Shown: positions 1 through 11,026, counted from the first letter of the stretch. The stretch is 64,000 bases of DNA from Proteus hauseri ATCC 700826 (GCF_001654965.1 NZ_LXEV01000016.1:124001-188000), one strand, 5' to 3'. The notes: generated by a model not told the origin, from the sequence alone. Numbers and translations are program-made.

Positions 1-553
1 AGTGCCAGAACAGGCTTAAACAGCTTAAACGAGTACGGTTTACTTCTGTTAGACCACGACGTGAAACCTGGATCATCATGATTACAATCCAAATTAAGCC
101 CGCAGTAACGTGAAGACCATGCGTTGAAACTAAAGCAAAGAAAGCTGATAAGAATGCGCTACGGTCAGGACCATAACCTTCTGCGATTAATTCATGGAAT
201 TCATAGACTTCCATGATGACAAAACCTAAACCGAATAAGAAAGTGACAAATAACCAAAGATTAACTCGGCTGACACTACCTTTATTCATGCTCAGCATGG
301 CAAAACCAAAAGTAATACTACTAAACAACAGTAAGAAGGTTTCTACCAAAACAAAAGGTAAGCTAAAAATTTCTTTACCTGATGGGCCATCTGCAATTCC
401 GTTAACAAGCACCGCATAAGTTGCGAATAAGCTAGCAAACAGAATAAGGTCGCTCATTAAGTAGATCCAGAAGCCAAATACTTTCGTTGCTCCTGCATCG
501 TGATGCCCATGATGCTCATGGGCGTTTGCGTTATTTACAGTTTGAGTAGACAT
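1..553 (-). CDS. cyoC: Cytochrome bo3 ubiquinol oxidase subunit III (partial)
   Basis: Subunit III of the proton-pumping quinol oxidase in the inner membrane. The frame is open from an ATG at 553 to the window edge, giving 184 of roughly 204 expected residues, so the C-terminus is outside. The N-terminus is His-rich (HEHHGHHD) and is followed by hydrophobic helices starting at [14 protein letters not shown], with the family motif EFHELI and STHGLHV. The ATG shares one base with the cyoB stop (TAATG), pointing to translational coupling in the cyoABCDE operon. cyoD and cyoE are expected beyond the left edge. Recognition is by similarity to E. coli CyoC. Confidence 0.95.
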   Translation of the reverse strand, partial: MSTQTVNNANAHEHHGHHDAGATKVFGFWIYLMSDLILFASLFATYAVLVNGIADGPSGKEIFSLPFVLVETFLLLFSSITFGFAMLSMNKGSVSRVNLWLFVTFLFGLGFVIMEVYEFHELIAEGYGPDRSAFLSAFFALVSTHGLHVTAGLIWIVIMMIQVSRRGLTEVNRTRLSCLSLFWH

Positions 554-2535
554 TATTTCACACCTGCTTCTTTCAGTTCTTCATAATGCTTATTCTCGAT
601 AGCTTCAATCTCTGGGACTTGAACGTAGTAATCAACATCAGTATCAAAGCTCTTAACGATCCAAGTCACGATCATGCCAGCGAAGCCAACGATAGCTAAC
701 CACCAGATATGCCAGATCATGGCAAAACCAAGTATTAAGCTAAATGCCGAAATAATCACACCTGCACTTGTGTTTTTAGGCATGTGGATTGGCTCATATT
801 TAGCAGGGCGTTGATAAGCAGTACCCTTTTCTTTTTGATCCCACCAATCATCACGAGTTTTAACTTGTGGTTCTGTAGCGAAGTTATAGAAAGGTGCTGG
901 AGAAGAGATTGACCATTCCAGAGTACGCCCACCCCACGGGTCACCGGTTAAATCGCGGTTTTCATGACGGTCACGGATACTAACGTAAATTTGTACTACT
1001 TGACATGCAATACCGATAGCAATCAGCACCGCACCACCAGCAGCAACGAGTAGCATTGGGTTAAATTCTGGGTTGATGTTTTGGCTTAAACGACGAGTCA
1101 TACCCATAAAACCAAGGATATACAGCGGCATAAATGCCATAAAGAAGCCGATAAACCAGAACCAGAATGCACGGATACCCCATTTTTCATTTAGTGTGAA
1201 GCCAAATGCTTTAGGGAACCAATAAGTCATACCCGCGAAACAACCAAAGACAACACCACCAATAATAACGTTATGGAAGTGCGCAATTAAAAATAGGCTG
1301 TTATGTAAAACGAAGTTTGCGCCAGGAACGGCTAATAGAACACCTGTCATCCCGCCGACAGAAAAAGTGATCAGGAAGCCGATAGTCCATAACATTGGGC
1401 TTTTATACTCAATGCGACCTTGGTACATCGTAAACAACCAGTTGAAGATTTTAACCCCGGTAGGTATGGCGATAATCATAGTGGCTATACCAAAGAAGGC
1501 ATTGACGTTTGCACCCGACCCCATAGTAAAGAAGTGGTGTAACCAAACAATAAATGACAATACGGTAATAACCACGGTCGCACCTACTAATGAGGTATAA
1601 CCAAATAGCCGTTTTTTCGAGAATGTTGCTGTAACTTCAGAGAAAACACCGAAGACAGGAAGAACAAGAATATAAACTTCTGGATGACCCCAAGCCCAAA
1701 CTAGGTTGATGTACATCATCATGTTACCGCCCATATCATTGGTAAAGAAATGCGTACCAAGATAGCGGTCTAAAGTGAGTAGGGTGATAGTGACGGTCAA
1801 AATTGGGAATGCAGCAATAATCAGGACGTTAGTACATAACGCTGCCCATGAGAATACTGGCATTTTCATCATGCTCATACCAGGTGCACGCATACGCAAG
1901 ATAGTCGCGAAGAAGTTAACACCTGTTAGTAGCGTACCAATACCGGATATCTGTAAACTCCATATCCAATAATCGACCCCGACCCCCGGATTGTATTCCA
2001 AACCAGAAAGTGGCGGATATGCTAACCAACCTGTCTGTGCAAATTCACCAATACCCAAAGAGATGTTGATAAGCAGCACGCCGACAACAAAGAACCAGAA
2101 GCTCAATGAGTTTAAGAATGGGAATGCAACGTCACGCGCACCAATTTGTAGTGGAACGACAAGGTTCATCAAACCAACAACAAAAGGGGTTGCCATGAAG
2201 AAAATCATGATAACGCCGTGAGCTGTAAAGATTTGATCATAATGATGTGGCGGTAAGAAGCCTGCTTCACCCGCAGAGGCGAGCGCCTGTTGGCTTCTCA
2301 TCATTATCGCATCGGCAAAGCCACGGAACATCATGACCATCGCTACGATGATATACATAATACCAATTTTTTTGTGGTCAACGCTGGTTAACCACTCGCT
2401 CCATAACCATTTCCATTTACGGAAGTAAGTTAAAGCGCCAACAACAGCAAGCCCACCCAGAACGATACCAATTAATGTAATAATAATGATTGGTTCGTGT
2501 AGCGGTATTGCATCGAGAGTTAATTTTCCGAACAT
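553..2535 (-). CDS. cyoB: Cytochrome bo3 ubiquinol oxidase subunit I
   Basis: Catalytic haem-copper subunit that oxidises ubiquinol, reduces oxygen to water and pumps protons. 660 residues; E. coli CyoB has 663. The ATG at 2535 ([10 protein letters not shown]) is chosen because it aligns with the E. coli start; an open frame continues 11 codons upstream into cyoA. Using this start, haem ligand H106, quinone-site residues R71, D75, H98 and Q101 fall at E. coli numbers. The copper-site motifs GHPEVY and HH, and the haem motif HFH, are all present. It has many membrane helices and follows cyoA by 4 bases. Confidence 0.97.
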   Translation of the reverse strand: MFGKLTLDAIPLHEPIIIITLIGIVLGGLAVVGALTYFRKWKWLWSEWLTSVDHKKIGIMYIIVAMVMMFRGFADAIMMRSQQALASAGEAGFLPPHHYDQIFTAHGVIMIFFMATPFVVGLMNLVVPLQIGARDVAFPFLNSLSFWFFVVGVLLINISLGIGEFAQTGWLAYPPLSGLEYNPGVGVDYWIWSLQISGIGTLLTGVNFFATILRMRAPGMSMMKMPVFSWAALCTNVLIIAAFPILTVTITLLTLDRYLGTHFFTNDMGGNMMMYINLVWAWGHPEVYILVLPVFGVFSEVTATFSKKRLFGYTSLVGATVVITVLSFIVWLHHFFTMGSGANVNAFFGIATMIIAIPTGVKIFNWLFTMYQGRIEYKSPMLWTIGFLITFSVGGMTGVLLAVPGANFVLHNSLFLIAHFHNVIIGGVVFGCFAGMTYWFPKAFGFTLNEKWGIRAFWFWFIGFFMAFMPLYILGFMGMTRRLSQNINPEFNPMLLVAAGGAVLIAIGIACQVVQIYVSIRDRHENRDLTGDPWGGRTLEWSISSPAPFYNFATEPQVKTRDDWWDQKEKGTAYQRPAKYEPIHMPKNTSAGVIISAFSLILGFAMIWHIWWLAIVGFAGMIVTWIVKSFDTDVDYYVQVPEIEAIENKHYEELKEAGVK

Positions 2536-2539
2536 GCTT

Positions 2540-3496
2540 TTATTCCTCTGCTCCTGCATGTGCCGCATGGCTCATGTTCATATTCATCGCCGCATCAGAG
2601 TGCTGTTGTGCTGTCTGATCGTTGCCACCGTGAGCACCATGTCCAGTGTGTCCAAATTTAGATATGGTCTCTTGGAATAACATTGGCTTCACGCTTGAAT
2701 AGTAGGTCACTGGATTTTTCTGGCTTGGTTTAGCAAGTTCATCAAATGCAGCGGTCGTATTTAATGTATCTGATGATTGTTTTACTTTCTCAACCCATGC
2801 ATCAAAACCCGCCTGATCAGGCGTTGCTATTGCAGTAAATTTCATATCAGAGAAGCCATGTCCGCTATAGCTTGCTGACATACCTTGATATTCACCAGGC
2901 TCATTTGCAATAAGATGGAGTTTGGTCTGCATTCCTGCCATCGCATAGATTTGGCCACCTAAGCGAGGAATAAAGAATGAGTTCATTACAGAGTCAGATG
3001 TGATTTTGAAATTAATAGGAACATTAGTAGGGAAAGCCAGTTCATTAACTGTAGCGATACCTTGTTCTGGGTAGACAAATAACCATTTCCAATCCATTGA
3101 AATAACTTCAATAGTAATTGGTTTTACTGTTGAATCTAGTGGTTTATAAGGATCAAGCTCATGGGTTGTTTTCCATGTAATGCTCGCCAAAATCACGATA
3201 ATGATAATTGGCACAGTCCAAACGACGAGTTCAATTTTATTTGAGTGAGCCCAGTTTGGGCTATAAGTGGCTTTAGTATTGGATTCACGGTAGCGATAAG
3301 CAAAAACGATCACCATCACAATTACCGGTATCACAACAATTAACATTAAACCAAGAGCGATAAGGATTAATGTTTTTTGTTCAGCGCCGATAGCGCCTTT
3401 GGGATTCATTAACGCCATGTCACAGCCACTGAGTAAAAGTGCAGCTGCTAATAGCGAGAGTGTCCCAATACTTTTTATGTATTTCATAAGTCTCAT
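2540..3496 (-). CDS. cyoA: Cytochrome bo3 ubiquinol oxidase subunit II, lipoprotein
   Basis: Subunit II of the bo3 oxidase, first gene of the operon. 318 residues. The ATG at 3496 (MRLMKYIKS) matches the E. coli N-terminus; a TTG four codons upstream is rejected. A signal peptide ends in lipobox LLSGC with Cys25 as the lipidation site. Two membrane helices follow (around residues 40-65 and 85-110), then a periplasmic cupredoxin-like domain with the motif [19 protein letters not shown]. As in other quinol oxidases there is no CuA ligand set. The C-terminal tail is His/Met/Ala-rich ([10 protein letters not shown]), somewhat longer than needed for the fold. Confidence 0.96.
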   Translation of the reverse strand: MRLMKYIKSIGTLSLLAAALLLSGCDMALMNPKGAIGAEQKTLILIALGLMLIVVIPVIVMVIVFAYRYRESNTKATYSPNWAHSNKIELVVWTVPIIIIVILASITWKTTHELDPYKPLDSTVKPITIEVISMDWKWLFVYPEQGIATVNELAFPTNVPINFKITSDSVMNSFFIPRLGGQIYAMAGMQTKLHLIANEPGEYQGMSASYSGHGFSDMKFTAIATPDQAGFDAWVEKVKQSSDTLNTTAAFDELAKPSQKNPVTYYSSVKPMLFQETISKFGHTGHGAHGGNDQTAQQHSDAAMNMNMSHAAHAGAEE

Positions 3497-3991
3497 CCAA
3501 CGACCCAAATGACAAAGGTTCTATTGTTGTTTCATCAGTATCAGTAAGGACATTTTACGGTAAGGTTGCGGCAGTGTAAACAATTGTAATGGTAAGTGGG
3601 TGAATGGTTGGTCTTTTGTGTTAATGTGATCACAAGTAATCAAACTATTACGTAAATGTTAATTTAATTATTGGATATTAACGAGATTTTCATAAAATAA
3701 CATGTTTCTAAAATAAATACATATTTTTACAAATAAAATCGTAGAAAAAAATGTAAGAAATGATGTTTTGTTTGAAAAATATTCAATTGGAGGTCAGAGG
3801 AGAGTTGATGAAGTGAATTTTCGTTATACTGATGTTTAATGTCACTCTTTGGTTATAACTTGAAGTTTAGTATTGAAATATATCTTTTTATCGAGTTTAA
3901 ATATCTAACAAGAATAATGGCTATTAATAGTGAAAAAGACATTACAGCGGATAAATAGACATCCACCGTAATAAAAATTAACAATTAGTTA
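3497..3991. other. Intergenic region, cyo promoter side
   Basis: About 495 bases between cyoA and the downstream end of the Tsx-like gene. It holds the cyo regulatory region next to cyoA, including a CRP-like site. From about 3650 it is very AT-rich with no open frame longer than a few dozen codons and no clear RNA gene. Confidence 0.5.
3619..3634 (-). promoter_or_regulatory. CRP-like binding site upstream of cyoA
   Basis: The sequence TGTTA-N6-TCACA matches the CRP consensus TGTGA-N6-TCACA at 9 of 10 arm positions and also contains GTGATCAC. It lies about 122 bases upstream of the cyoA ATG. The E. coli cyo operon is known to be under CRP control, so the site is plausible, but no matching core promoter was assigned. 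Confidence 0.4.
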
Positions 3992-4753
3992 TTAAAAGTT
4001 ATATTTTAAGCTATAAACAATACCGTCTTGTAAGAAGTTTTCTCCTAACTTTTTATACGCATAACGATATTGAACACCAGTCGTAATAGAAGGAGTTACG
4101 TGCCACCAAAATGCTAAAGCGCCATTAAATCCATTTTTCCCTCCATTGCCATAATTTTTATTACGGTTAAACTCCATTTCATGCCAATTAGTCAGGCTAA
4201 ATTTTTGCTGATATAAAGAAAAATCATATCCAGCAACCCAACCTGCCACATAGCCGTTGTTACCGGAATAAAAAGTTTGGTCAACATAATGAAAGGCAAT
4301 AAAAGGTTTAAACCATAAATTAGCAAATTGGGTATTATAACCAATCCCATAAAGTGTATTTATTTCATGAAAATTCCCTCCATATTTTTGACTTGGTAGT
4401 GACCAGACACCATAGACATGGCCATAAAGATTAAAATTACTCTTTCCTAGATAAATACGCCCAGTCGTTTTCGTTGCATAGCGTTGATTATGTCCTGGTT
4501 GAGTGATTCGGCGATTAAATGGATTCTCTAAATCAAAAAATCCATAAAACTCACCCCATGAAAAATTAACGCCTCCTTCTAGTTCTAAGTAAGCAAAATC
4601 ATCTTTATGCGTAGTATTGCCTGTTTTGTGTGTTGTGTGTTGTGTCCAATCAAGGTAGTTAATACTGCTACTAGCGAATCCCCCTAAATAATTGGCTTGA
4701 GCTGATAATGAAAATATAGTTGCGATAACAAATAGAGACGTTTCTTTTATCAT
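3992..4753 (-). CDS. Outer membrane protein, Tsx/OmpK nucleoside-channel family
   Basis: Probable outer membrane beta-barrel of the nucleoside-specific channel family. 253 residues. A signal peptide (residues 1-20, ending SAQA) is followed by NYLGGFASSSINYLDW, and the rest alternates in short amphipathic strands rich in Tyr, Phe, Trp and Gly. The last residue is Phe after YSLKYN, the usual outer-membrane insertion signature. Motifs such as ENPFNR and the WxxPF pattern recall OmpK/Tsx proteins. It is a single gene, AT-rich, flanked by two long noncoding stretches. The precise substrate cannot be read from sequence. Confidence 0.75.
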   Translation of the reverse strand: MIKETSLFVIATIFSLSAQANYLGGFASSSINYLDWTQHTTHKTGNTTHKDDFAYLELEGGVNFSWGEFYGFFDLENPFNRRITQPGHNQRYATKTTGRIYLGKSNFNLYGHVYGVWSLPSQKYGGNFHEINTLYGIGYNTQFANLWFKPFIAFHYVDQTFYSGNNGYVAGWVAGYDFSLYQQKFSLTNWHEMEFNRNKNYGNGGKNGFNGALAFWWHVTPSITTGVQYRYAYKKLGENFLQDGIVYSLKYNF

Positions 4754-5132
4754 AAATTAACTTTAGATTTATTGATGGATTATAATTAAGGTGAATTTGT
4801 TTTTTTATTTATTTTGGAATTATAATTTATTAAATTATCTTTTGTAAATTATTATGCTGCTTGCTGGGTTGTTTTTTAGAATGTTAATTTGAATTTTTTT
4901 GTCGCAATATTTATATTATTTAATTTATTTTTATTATTTCACGGTGGGTGCAGTTTTGCTAATTTATTTTAAGTGAAGAAAGATGTAATTAATAAGGTAT
5001 TTAAAAGCTTTTTTTGGTCAAAATATAGCGATAACTGAATAAAAATACCTCACGACACAGCAGTGAAGGGATAGTATCATTGCGCGATATCTGTTTTTTT
5101 ACTTTATTTACTTATTATTCGGAATTTTCATT
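4754..5132. other. Intergenic region between the Tsx-like gene and dbpA
   Basis: 379 bases, strongly AT-rich, between divergently read genes and therefore carrying promoters for both. I see no open frame, no convincing terminator and no named operator. Confidence 0.4.
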
Positions 5133-6506
5133 GTGACCTCATTTGCTGAACTTAACGCACTTCCTACCGAACAACTTGATAACCTAAATGAACTTGGTTA
5201 CTTAACTATGACACCTGTTCAGGAAGCTGCTTTACCAGCAATTCTGGCAGGGAAAGACGTCCGTGCTCAGGCAAAAACAGGAAGTGGCAAAACTGCTGCT
5301 TTTGGTTTGGGATTATTACAACACATCGATGCTAAACAATTTAACACTCAGTCATTAGTGCTGTGTCCTACACGCGAGCTGGCAGATCAAGTCGCTAATG
5401 AATTACGCCGTCTTGCTCGTTATCTTCCTAATATTAAGGTACTAACACTATGTGGCGGTGTGCCTTTTAGCATCCAGCGTGATTCGCTTATTCATGCCGC
5501 TCATATTATTGTAGCGACACCTGGTAGATTGCTTGATCACCTGAGAAAAGAGACTGTAACTTTAAGCGATGTTAAAACTCTCGTGCTTGATGAAGCAGAT
5601 CGCATGTTGGATATGGGTTTTTTTGATGATATCAATAGTATCATCAATCAGATGCCAACACAGCGTCAAACATTACTATTCTCAGCAACATGGCCTGATG
5701 AAATTGCAGCAATTAGTCGTCGAATTCAACAAAATCCATTAACAATTGAAATTAACTCAGTTGATGAATTACCCGCTGTTGAACAACAGTTTTATGAAGT
5801 GTCTCGCTATGGAAAAGTTGGATTATTACAAAAATTATTAAGTCGTGAGCAACCGGCTTCTTGTGTTGTATTTTGTAATACCAAAAAAGATTGCCAAGAG
5901 GTTTATGAAACGCTAACAGAAAGCAACCAAAGTGTGCTTGCTTTACATGGTGATATGGAACAAAGAGAGCGAGATCAGACGCTAATCCGCTTTGCTAATG
6001 GTAGTTGTCGAGTGTTGGTTGCAACCGATGTTGCAGCGCGTGGACTTGATATTAAAGCGTTAGAAATGGTAATTAATTACGAATTATCATGGGATCCTGA
6101 AGTTCATGTACATCGTATTGGCCGTACTGCTCGCGCTGGCGAAAGTGGATTAGCTATTAGTTTTTGTGCACCAGAAGAAATTCAACGTGCAAATGCATTA
6201 GAAGAAATGCTTCATATGAAACTTAATTGGTTAACAGTACCAAATGCTTTACCAATCACACCTCTTGAAGCGACGATGGCAACAATTTGTATTGATGGTG
6301 GTAAAAAAGCAAAAATGCGCCCAGGTGATATTTTAGGGGCATTAACAGGTGATATGGGTTTTAATGGCGCCGATATTGGCAAAATTATGATTAACCCAAC
6401 TCATGCCTATGTTGCGGTAAAACAATCCATTGCTAAACAAGTATGGAAACAGCTGCAACAAGGTAAAATTAAAGGTAAATCAGTTAAAGTGAGATTGTTT
6501 AGATAA
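5133..6506 (+). CDS. dbpA: ATP-dependent RNA helicase DbpA (23S rRNA-specific DEAD-box)
   Basis: DEAD-box helicase that acts in late 50S ribosome assembly through hairpin 92 of 23S rRNA. 457 residues, the same length as E. coli DbpA. The start is GTG (MTSFAELNALP), which aligns with the E. coli start. Domain 1 carries the Q motif (TPVQ), Walker A AKTGSGKT, PTRELA, TPGR, DEAD and SAT; domain 2 carries VATDVAARGLD and HRIGRTAR. The C-terminal 75 or so residues form the DbpA RNA-binding domain (IDGGKKAKMRPGDILGAL). It is followed by a terminator. Confidence 0.96.
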   Translation: MTSFAELNALPTEQLDNLNELGYLTMTPVQEAALPAILAGKDVRAQAKTGSGKTAAFGLGLLQHIDAKQFNTQSLVLCPTRELADQVANELRRLARYLPNIKVLTLCGGVPFSIQRDSLIHAAHIIVATPGRLLDHLRKETVTLSDVKTLVLDEADRMLDMGFFDDINSIINQMPTQRQTLLFSATWPDEIAAISRRIQQNPLTIEINSVDELPAVEQQFYEVSRYGKVGLLQKLLSREQPASCVVFCNTKKDCQEVYETLTESNQSVLALHGDMEQRERDQTLIRFANGSCRVLVATDVAARGLDIKALEMVINYELSWDPEVHVHRIGRTARAGESGLAISFCAPEEIQRANALEEMLHMKLNWLTVPNALPITPLEATMATICIDGGKKAKMRPGDILGALTGDMGFNGADIGKIMINPTHAYVAVKQSIAKQVWKQLQQGKIKGKSVKVRLFR

Positions 6507-6542
6507 ATAAGTTTTAACGGCGATTTATCAAAATAGAATAAT

Positions 6543-6568
6543 AAAAGGACAGCATTAGCTGTCCTTTT
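6543..6568. terminator. Terminator between dbpA and ampG
   Basis: Perfect 11-base stem (AAAAGGACAGC / GCTGTCCTTTT) with loop ATTA. A-run and T-run on the two sides allow it to serve the converging dbpA and ampG transcripts. Confidence 0.85.
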
Positions 6569-6604
6569 GCATTGTGGGTAATAAATTATTTAGTTACTTA
6601 TTAA

Positions 6605-8125
6605 TTAATGTACTGTTTTTCTTAATGCTAAATAATCTAATACTGTGCCGACAATAAGGCTAATAGCACCGATAATCACACCATATAAAAAGAGATTTGT
6701 TGCCCAATTACTTAGCATTTCAGTGTCTATTTTTTGAATGAATGCAACAGATTGCAGCATAGTAAGACCTGTTAATGAATTAATAATCACTAACGTTAAG
6801 CTGCATAAGAATAAAAACACAGTAAATATCAAGCCATAAATAGCAAAATGGTATTGTTTAATAAATAGCGTTCTTCGAAGAAACTCGCCTGTTTTTTGTG
6901 TATAAATAAGGGTATCTTTTGCAATTAACAATAAGAAAAGCCCAGGTACAGAAGCAATAATAGAAAAAAGGTAAAAGGCTTCCCAACCATGACTTTCTAC
7001 ATACCAACCAGCTACAGGACCAACATAAACACGGCCAATTGCAGAGAGTGCTGAAAGTAAGGCAAATTGAGTCGCTGAGAATGATTGATGGCAAAGTGTC
7101 ATTAATAGTGCAACAAAAGCCGCTGTACCCATACCACCACAAATATTTTCTAATGCAACCACTGCGCCCATGGTATAGATATTTTGTTCTGAAATAGCTA
7201 AATACCAATAACCAATATTTGAACCACCTTGTAAAATACCAAAAAACATTAACGCTTTGAATAAACTCCAGTTACGCATTAATAAACCACCCAATAAAGC
7301 TCCTACAATAGTGGCTGCTAATCCGAAAGTTTTATTAATTAACCCAACTTCACCGGCATCAAAGCCAACACCTCTAATTAAAAAGGTTGTACTAAGGCTA
7401 AGAGCGAAAGCATCGCCCATTTTATATAGCACAATGAGTAATAAAATTAGCCATGCATTATTGCGTGAAAAGAATTCATATAACGGTTTAACAACGGCTT
7501 CAGACAGTGTTCGTGGTGGTTTTGCTGCCATTTGGGGTTCTTGTGCTAACAAAGTAGCTAAAATACCGATACCCATTAATGCTGCCATTAACCAATACAT
7601 ATTTTGCCAGCCAATATATTTATCAGCTAACCATAAAGCCATACCACCAGAAACTAACATTGCAATACGATAGCCAAGAACAGATACCGCAGCCCCTGTA
7701 CCACGCTCATCAGCTTTTAGAATATCGGTTTTATAAGCATCGAAAACAATATCTTGAGAAGCGGAACAAAAAGCAACAACCACCGCTAAAGAAGCGAGCC
7801 ACCATAAATGGCTTGTTGGATTTAAAAAACCCATTCCTGCGATACCCGCTACAAGACCTATTTGTGTTAATAACATCCAGCCTCGGCGTCTACCGAGAAA
7901 AGGCGGAGTATAACGATCCATAAACGGGGACCAAAGAAATTTAAATACATAAGCCTGTCCCACCAATGAGAAAAAACCAATAGTTTTTAAATCAATGTTT
8001 TCTATTGTCATCCATGCTTGTAATGTTCCTGCGGTTAACGCTAAGGGCAAGCCAGAAGTGAAACCTAATAGAAGTAAAATAAATGATTTATACCATGTGG
8101 TTTGTTTAAAGGCGGGCTGAACCAT
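6605..8125 (-). CDS. ampG: Muropeptide MFS transporter AmpG
   Basis: Inner membrane permease that brings anhydro-muropeptides (GlcNAc-anhMurNAc peptides) back into the cytosol for cell wall recycling; in relatives with inducible AmpC it supplies the inducing signal. 506 residues; E. coli AmpG has 491. The sequence is an MFS protein with about 14 hydrophobic segments; recognisable stretches are FTSGLPLALTAGTLQAWM near the N-terminus, the loop MDRYTPPFLGRRRGWM and ASQDIVFDAYKTDIL. The start MVQPAFKQTTWYKSF is near the yajG stop (53 bases), so yajG and ampG probably form one minus-strand operon. Confidence 0.95.
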   Translation of the reverse strand: MVQPAFKQTTWYKSFILLLLGFTSGLPLALTAGTLQAWMTIENIDLKTIGFFSLVGQAYVFKFLWSPFMDRYTPPFLGRRRGWMLLTQIGLVAGIAGMGFLNPTSHLWWLASLAVVVAFCSASQDIVFDAYKTDILKADERGTGAAVSVLGYRIAMLVSGGMALWLADKYIGWQNMYWLMAALMGIGILATLLAQEPQMAAKPPRTLSEAVVKPLYEFFSRNNAWLILLLIVLYKMGDAFALSLSTTFLIRGVGFDAGEVGLINKTFGLAATIVGALLGGLLMRNWSLFKALMFFGILQGGSNIGYWYLAISEQNIYTMGAVVALENICGGMGTAAFVALLMTLCHQSFSATQFALLSALSAIGRVYVGPVAGWYVESHGWEAFYLFSIIASVPGLFLLLIAKDTLIYTQKTGEFLRRTLFIKQYHFAIYGLIFTVFLFLCSLTLVIINSLTGLTMLQSVAFIQKIDTEMLSNWATNLFLYGVIIGAISLIVGTVLDYLALRKTVH

Positions 8126-8178
8126 GCAAAATTCCTTTTGGCTGCCTGTAAAAAGTGACAGGCAGTGTTGTAATTTAA

Positions 8179-8757
8179 TTAGCGAGCATTAGATTTGATA
8201 AATTGGCTCACTGAAGAGTCCTTTGCCATATCACTGACAAGTTCAGTTAAAACATTATTAATTGCAGCTGCGATTTTTTCGTTGGTTGCACCAAATGGGC
8301 CTTGAACGTTATAGCTAGTGCGGAATGTTTTGGTGGTTGAGTTTCCACTTGGCAAAGTAACAATAATGGATACATCAGCCATTGTACTAATGTTATGGCG
8401 CACGCTGCCTTCACCTACATCTGCTTTTAGTTTATTGATAGTAATAATGACATCTGCGGCAGCCGGAGAGCCAATCATAAAACCACGAGCAGTCATTTGC
8501 TTTTGTAGAATTTCTTGCATTAAAAAAGCCACGTCACGAGTCGGCACAAGCGAATCTAACTTACCATTGCGGTTAATTTCCGCTAAGGTTTGAGATGGAC
8601 GTTTATCTTGGCTTGAGATATTCAGTGAAATTGGTCGCATAGTAGGATCGGCTGCTGGTACTGATAACTTAGGCTCTATCGTCAGTTTATTGGTCGGTGC
8701 AGCACAACCCGCAAGCATTGTTAATGCAAAAAAAGCACAGAGTAAATTTTTTATCAT
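8179..8757 (-). CDS. yajG: YajG family lipoprotein
   Basis: Small lipoprotein of unknown role encoded upstream of ampG, as in E. coli. 192 residues. The signal peptide ends in lipobox LAGC with Cys18 as the lipidation site. The mature part contains the YajG pattern ISSQDKRPSQTLAEI and a C-terminal alpha/beta region ending in IKSNAR. Divergent from bolA. Confidence 0.9.
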   Translation of the reverse strand: MIKNLLCAFFALTMLAGCAAPTNKLTIEPKLSVPAADPTMRPISLNISSQDKRPSQTLAEINRNGKLDSLVPTRDVAFLMQEILQKQMTARGFMIGSPAAADVIITINKLKADVGEGSVRHNISTMADVSIIVTLPSGNSTTKTFRTSYNVQGPFGATNEKIAAAINNVLTELVSDMAKDSSVSQFIKSNAR

Positions 8758-9025
8758 GGGATAATCTCAGTTAAATATATCTGCTGATTTTAGCAGCAGA
8801 AAGGATGATTAAATTGAGTCTATCATACCACTGCTAATGAGCCGCTAATATCCCCTCAAAAGATGAAATTATCTGATTTTATCAATTGATTTTATTTCAA
8901 ATTAACGTCTTTTATATCATGTCTTTTAACATTTTTAAGCCAAGTATTTTACTCAAGATGAAAAATAGGCGATTATCATCAGCAAAGTTGAAAGAAGTTA
9001 AGAGTGTTATTTTATCGAGGCAGAA

Positions 9026-9340
9026 ATGATCCATGATGATATTGAGAATAAGCTGATTTCACGCTTTTCACCGCATTTTTTACAAGTAATAAACGAAAGC
9101 CATCGTCATAATGTGCCAGATGGTTCTGAAAGCCACTTTAAAGTGATCATTGTCAGTGATACTTTTAATGATAAGCGCAGTGTTTCTCGCCATCGTGATG
9201 TATACCAAACACTAACACATGAGCTTGATAATGGTGTTCATGCACTCGCATTGCATACATTTACACTTAGTGAATGGAATGAGCAGCAAGATAAAGCATT
9301 ACGCTCTCCAGGATGTCGTGGCGGCAGCCAAGAAGATTAA
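9026..9340 (+). CDS. bolA: BolA family transcriptional/Fe-S regulator
   Basis: BolA-type protein that in E. coli affects cell shape and stationary-phase gene expression and partners with monothiol glutaredoxin. 104 residues; E. coli has 105. The core ESYRHNVP-like segment appears here as ESHRHNVPDGSESHFKVIIVSD, with the helix-turn-helix-like end VHALALHTFTLSEW. The ATG at 9026 has CGAGG five bases upstream. bolA precedes tig in the usual enterobacterial order; a promoter and 320 bases lie between them. Confidence 0.96.
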   Translation: MIHDDIENKLISRFSPHFLQVINESHRHNVPDGSESHFKVIIVSDTFNDKRSVSRHRDVYQTLTHELDNGVHALALHTFTLSEWNEQQDKALRSPGCRGGSQED

Positions 9341-9462
9341 CTAAGTTGTAGTTAACTGCATTCAAATTAATTCTAGGATGCGTGTTTTTTGTTCTTTATG
9401 GGATGAAAAAGGAACGGTAAGCCCGTTTTCGCGAAAAAATTGCGGAATAAAACGGCTCTTTC

Positions 9463-9491
9463 TCGACTCACCCCCTCTAGATCGTTATAAT
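9463..9491 (+). promoter_or_regulatory. Predicted sigma70 promoter for tig
   Basis: TATAAT at 9486-9491 is a perfect -10, with TCGACT (4 of 6) at 9463-9468 and a 17-base spacer. A start near 9498 would give tig a leader of about 160 bases. The remaining bolA-tig gap (9341-9661) shows no open frame or clear terminator. Confidence 0.55.
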
Positions 9492-9661
9492 GTCGCGTCT
9501 AATTTTCAGTAAGGTTTCGGGATGCTTCTGATATCAGGGATCCTCGTTTTTTTAAATGTGGCGGCCCCGGTTCTGAAACAAAAAGATAAGCGCGAATATG
9601 CAATGTCATACGCACTTCTTTAAAGTAGACCGAGCACTAAAACTTATTTTGAGGTAACAAG

Positions 9662-10966
9662 ATGCAAGTTTCTGTTGAAACGACTCAAGGCCTAGGGCGT
9701 CGTGTCACAATCACCGTACCAGCCGCTGATATCCAAACTGCTGTAGACAGTGAACTGAAAAAAGCTGCTAAAACTGTTCGCATTGATGGTTTCCGTAAAG
9801 GTCACGTTCCAATGTCTATGGTTAAACAGCGTTACGGTATGTCTGTACTGAATGATGTTCTGGGTGATTTGATGCAGCGTAATTTCATTAACGCTATCAT
9901 CGAACATAAAGTAAACCCAGTTGGCGCGCCTGATTACAAACCAGAGCAGTACAAAGAAGGCGAAGATTTTGTTTACGCCGTAGAATTCGAAGTTTTCCCA
10001 GAAATCGAACTGAAAGGTCTGGAAAGCATTGAAGTTGAAAAACCTGTTGTTACAGTAAAAGACGAAGATGTCGACAACATGTTGGAAACTCTGCGTAAAC
10101 AGCAAGCTGAGTGGAAAGATAAAGACGGTGAAGTTGCAGCTGAAGATCGTGTAACTGTAGATTTCAATGGTTCTATCGACGGTGAAGAATTCGAAGGCGG
10201 AAAAGCTGAAGATTTCGTATTGGCAATGGGCCAAGGCCGTATGATCCCAGGTTTTGAAGATGGCGTTATCGGTCATAAAGCTGGTGAAGAGTTCACTGTT
10301 GATGTGACTTTCCCTGAAGATTACCATGCTGAAAACCTGAAAGGTAAAAAAGCACAGTTCGCTATCAACCTGAAAAAAGTTGAAGAGCGTGAACTGCCAG
10401 AATTAACTGAAGAGTTTATCAAACGTTTCGGTATTGCTGATGGTTCTATTGAAGGTTTACGTGCAGAAGTACGTAAAAATATGGAACGTGAACTGAAAAA
10501 TGCAATCCGTACTCGTGTTAAATCACAAGTGATTGATGGTTTAGTTAATGCAAATGAAATCGATGTTCCTGCAGCCGCAGTTGACAGCGAAATCGAAGTT
10601 CTGCAACGTCAAGCAGCACAACGTTTTGGTGGTGATGAGCAACAAGCTCTGCAATTACCTCGTGAATTGTTTGAAGAACAAGCTAAACGTCGCGTGATCG
10701 TAGGATTACTGTTAGGCGAAGTGATCAATACTAACGAACTGAAAGCCGAAGATGAGCGCGTTAATGCACTGATCAACGAAATGGCTTCAGCTTACGAAGA
10801 TCCATCAGAAGTTGTTGAGTTCTACAACAAGAACGAACAACTGATGAATAATATTCGTAATCTTGCGTTAGAAGAGCAAGCGGTAGAAAAAATCTTAGCA
10901 AATGCTAAAGTATCTGAAAAAGAAACTGGCTTCACTGAACTGATGAATCAAGTTCAAATGGGCTAA
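9662..10966 (+). CDS. tig: Trigger factor (ribosome-associated chaperone, PPIase)
   Basis: Chaperone that binds the ribosome near the exit tunnel and helps nascent chains fold. 434 residues; E. coli has 432. N-terminal ribosome-binding domain (residues 1-115) contains the signature around [11 protein letters not shown]. The FKBP-type domain (about 150-245) has [15 protein letters not shown] and [10 protein letters not shown]. The helical C-terminal chaperone domain fills the rest. The ATG follows GAGGTAACAAG. Codon use is more G/C-rich and regular than in neighbours, as expected for a highly expressed gene. Confidence 0.98.
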   Translation: MQVSVETTQGLGRRVTITVPAADIQTAVDSELKKAAKTVRIDGFRKGHVPMSMVKQRYGMSVLNDVLGDLMQRNFINAIIEHKVNPVGAPDYKPEQYKEGEDFVYAVEFEVFPEIELKGLESIEVEKPVVTVKDEDVDNMLETLRKQQAEWKDKDGEVAAEDRVTVDFNGSIDGEEFEGGKAEDFVLAMGQGRMIPGFEDGVIGHKAGEEFTVDVTFPEDYHAENLKGKKAQFAINLKKVEERELPELTEEFIKRFGIADGSIEGLRAEVRKNMERELKNAIRTRVKSQVIDGLVNANEIDVPAAAVDSEIEVLQRQAAQRFGGDEQQALQLPRELFEEQAKRRVIVGLLLGEVINTNELKAEDERVNALINEMASAYEDPSEVVEFYNKNEQLMNNIRNLALEEQAVEKILANAKVSEKETGFTELMNQVQMG

Positions 10967-10994
10967 TTTTTAACCGCGATTAACGGTTTGAAGC

Positions 10995-11026
10995 AAAAAC
11001 CCGTGGTTTTTACCACGGGTTTTTTT
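10995..11026 (+). terminator. Terminator of tig
   Basis: Stem CCCGTGG / CCACGGG with loop TTTTTA, extended by A/T pairing, followed by seven T residues. Confidence 0.93.

Noticed and set aside
2535..2568. Upstream start for cyoB at 2568
   Set aside because: Would overlap cyoA by 29 bases and add residues absent from E. coli CyoB.
6858..7923. Several 110-140 codon frames overlapping ampG on either strand
   Set aside because: Shadows of ampG, which is clearly coding across the whole interval.
9692..10327. 211-codon minus-strand frame inside tig
   Set aside because: Shadow of a highly expressed gene with strong codon bias; composition (Phe/Ser/Asn-rich) is typical of antisense frames.
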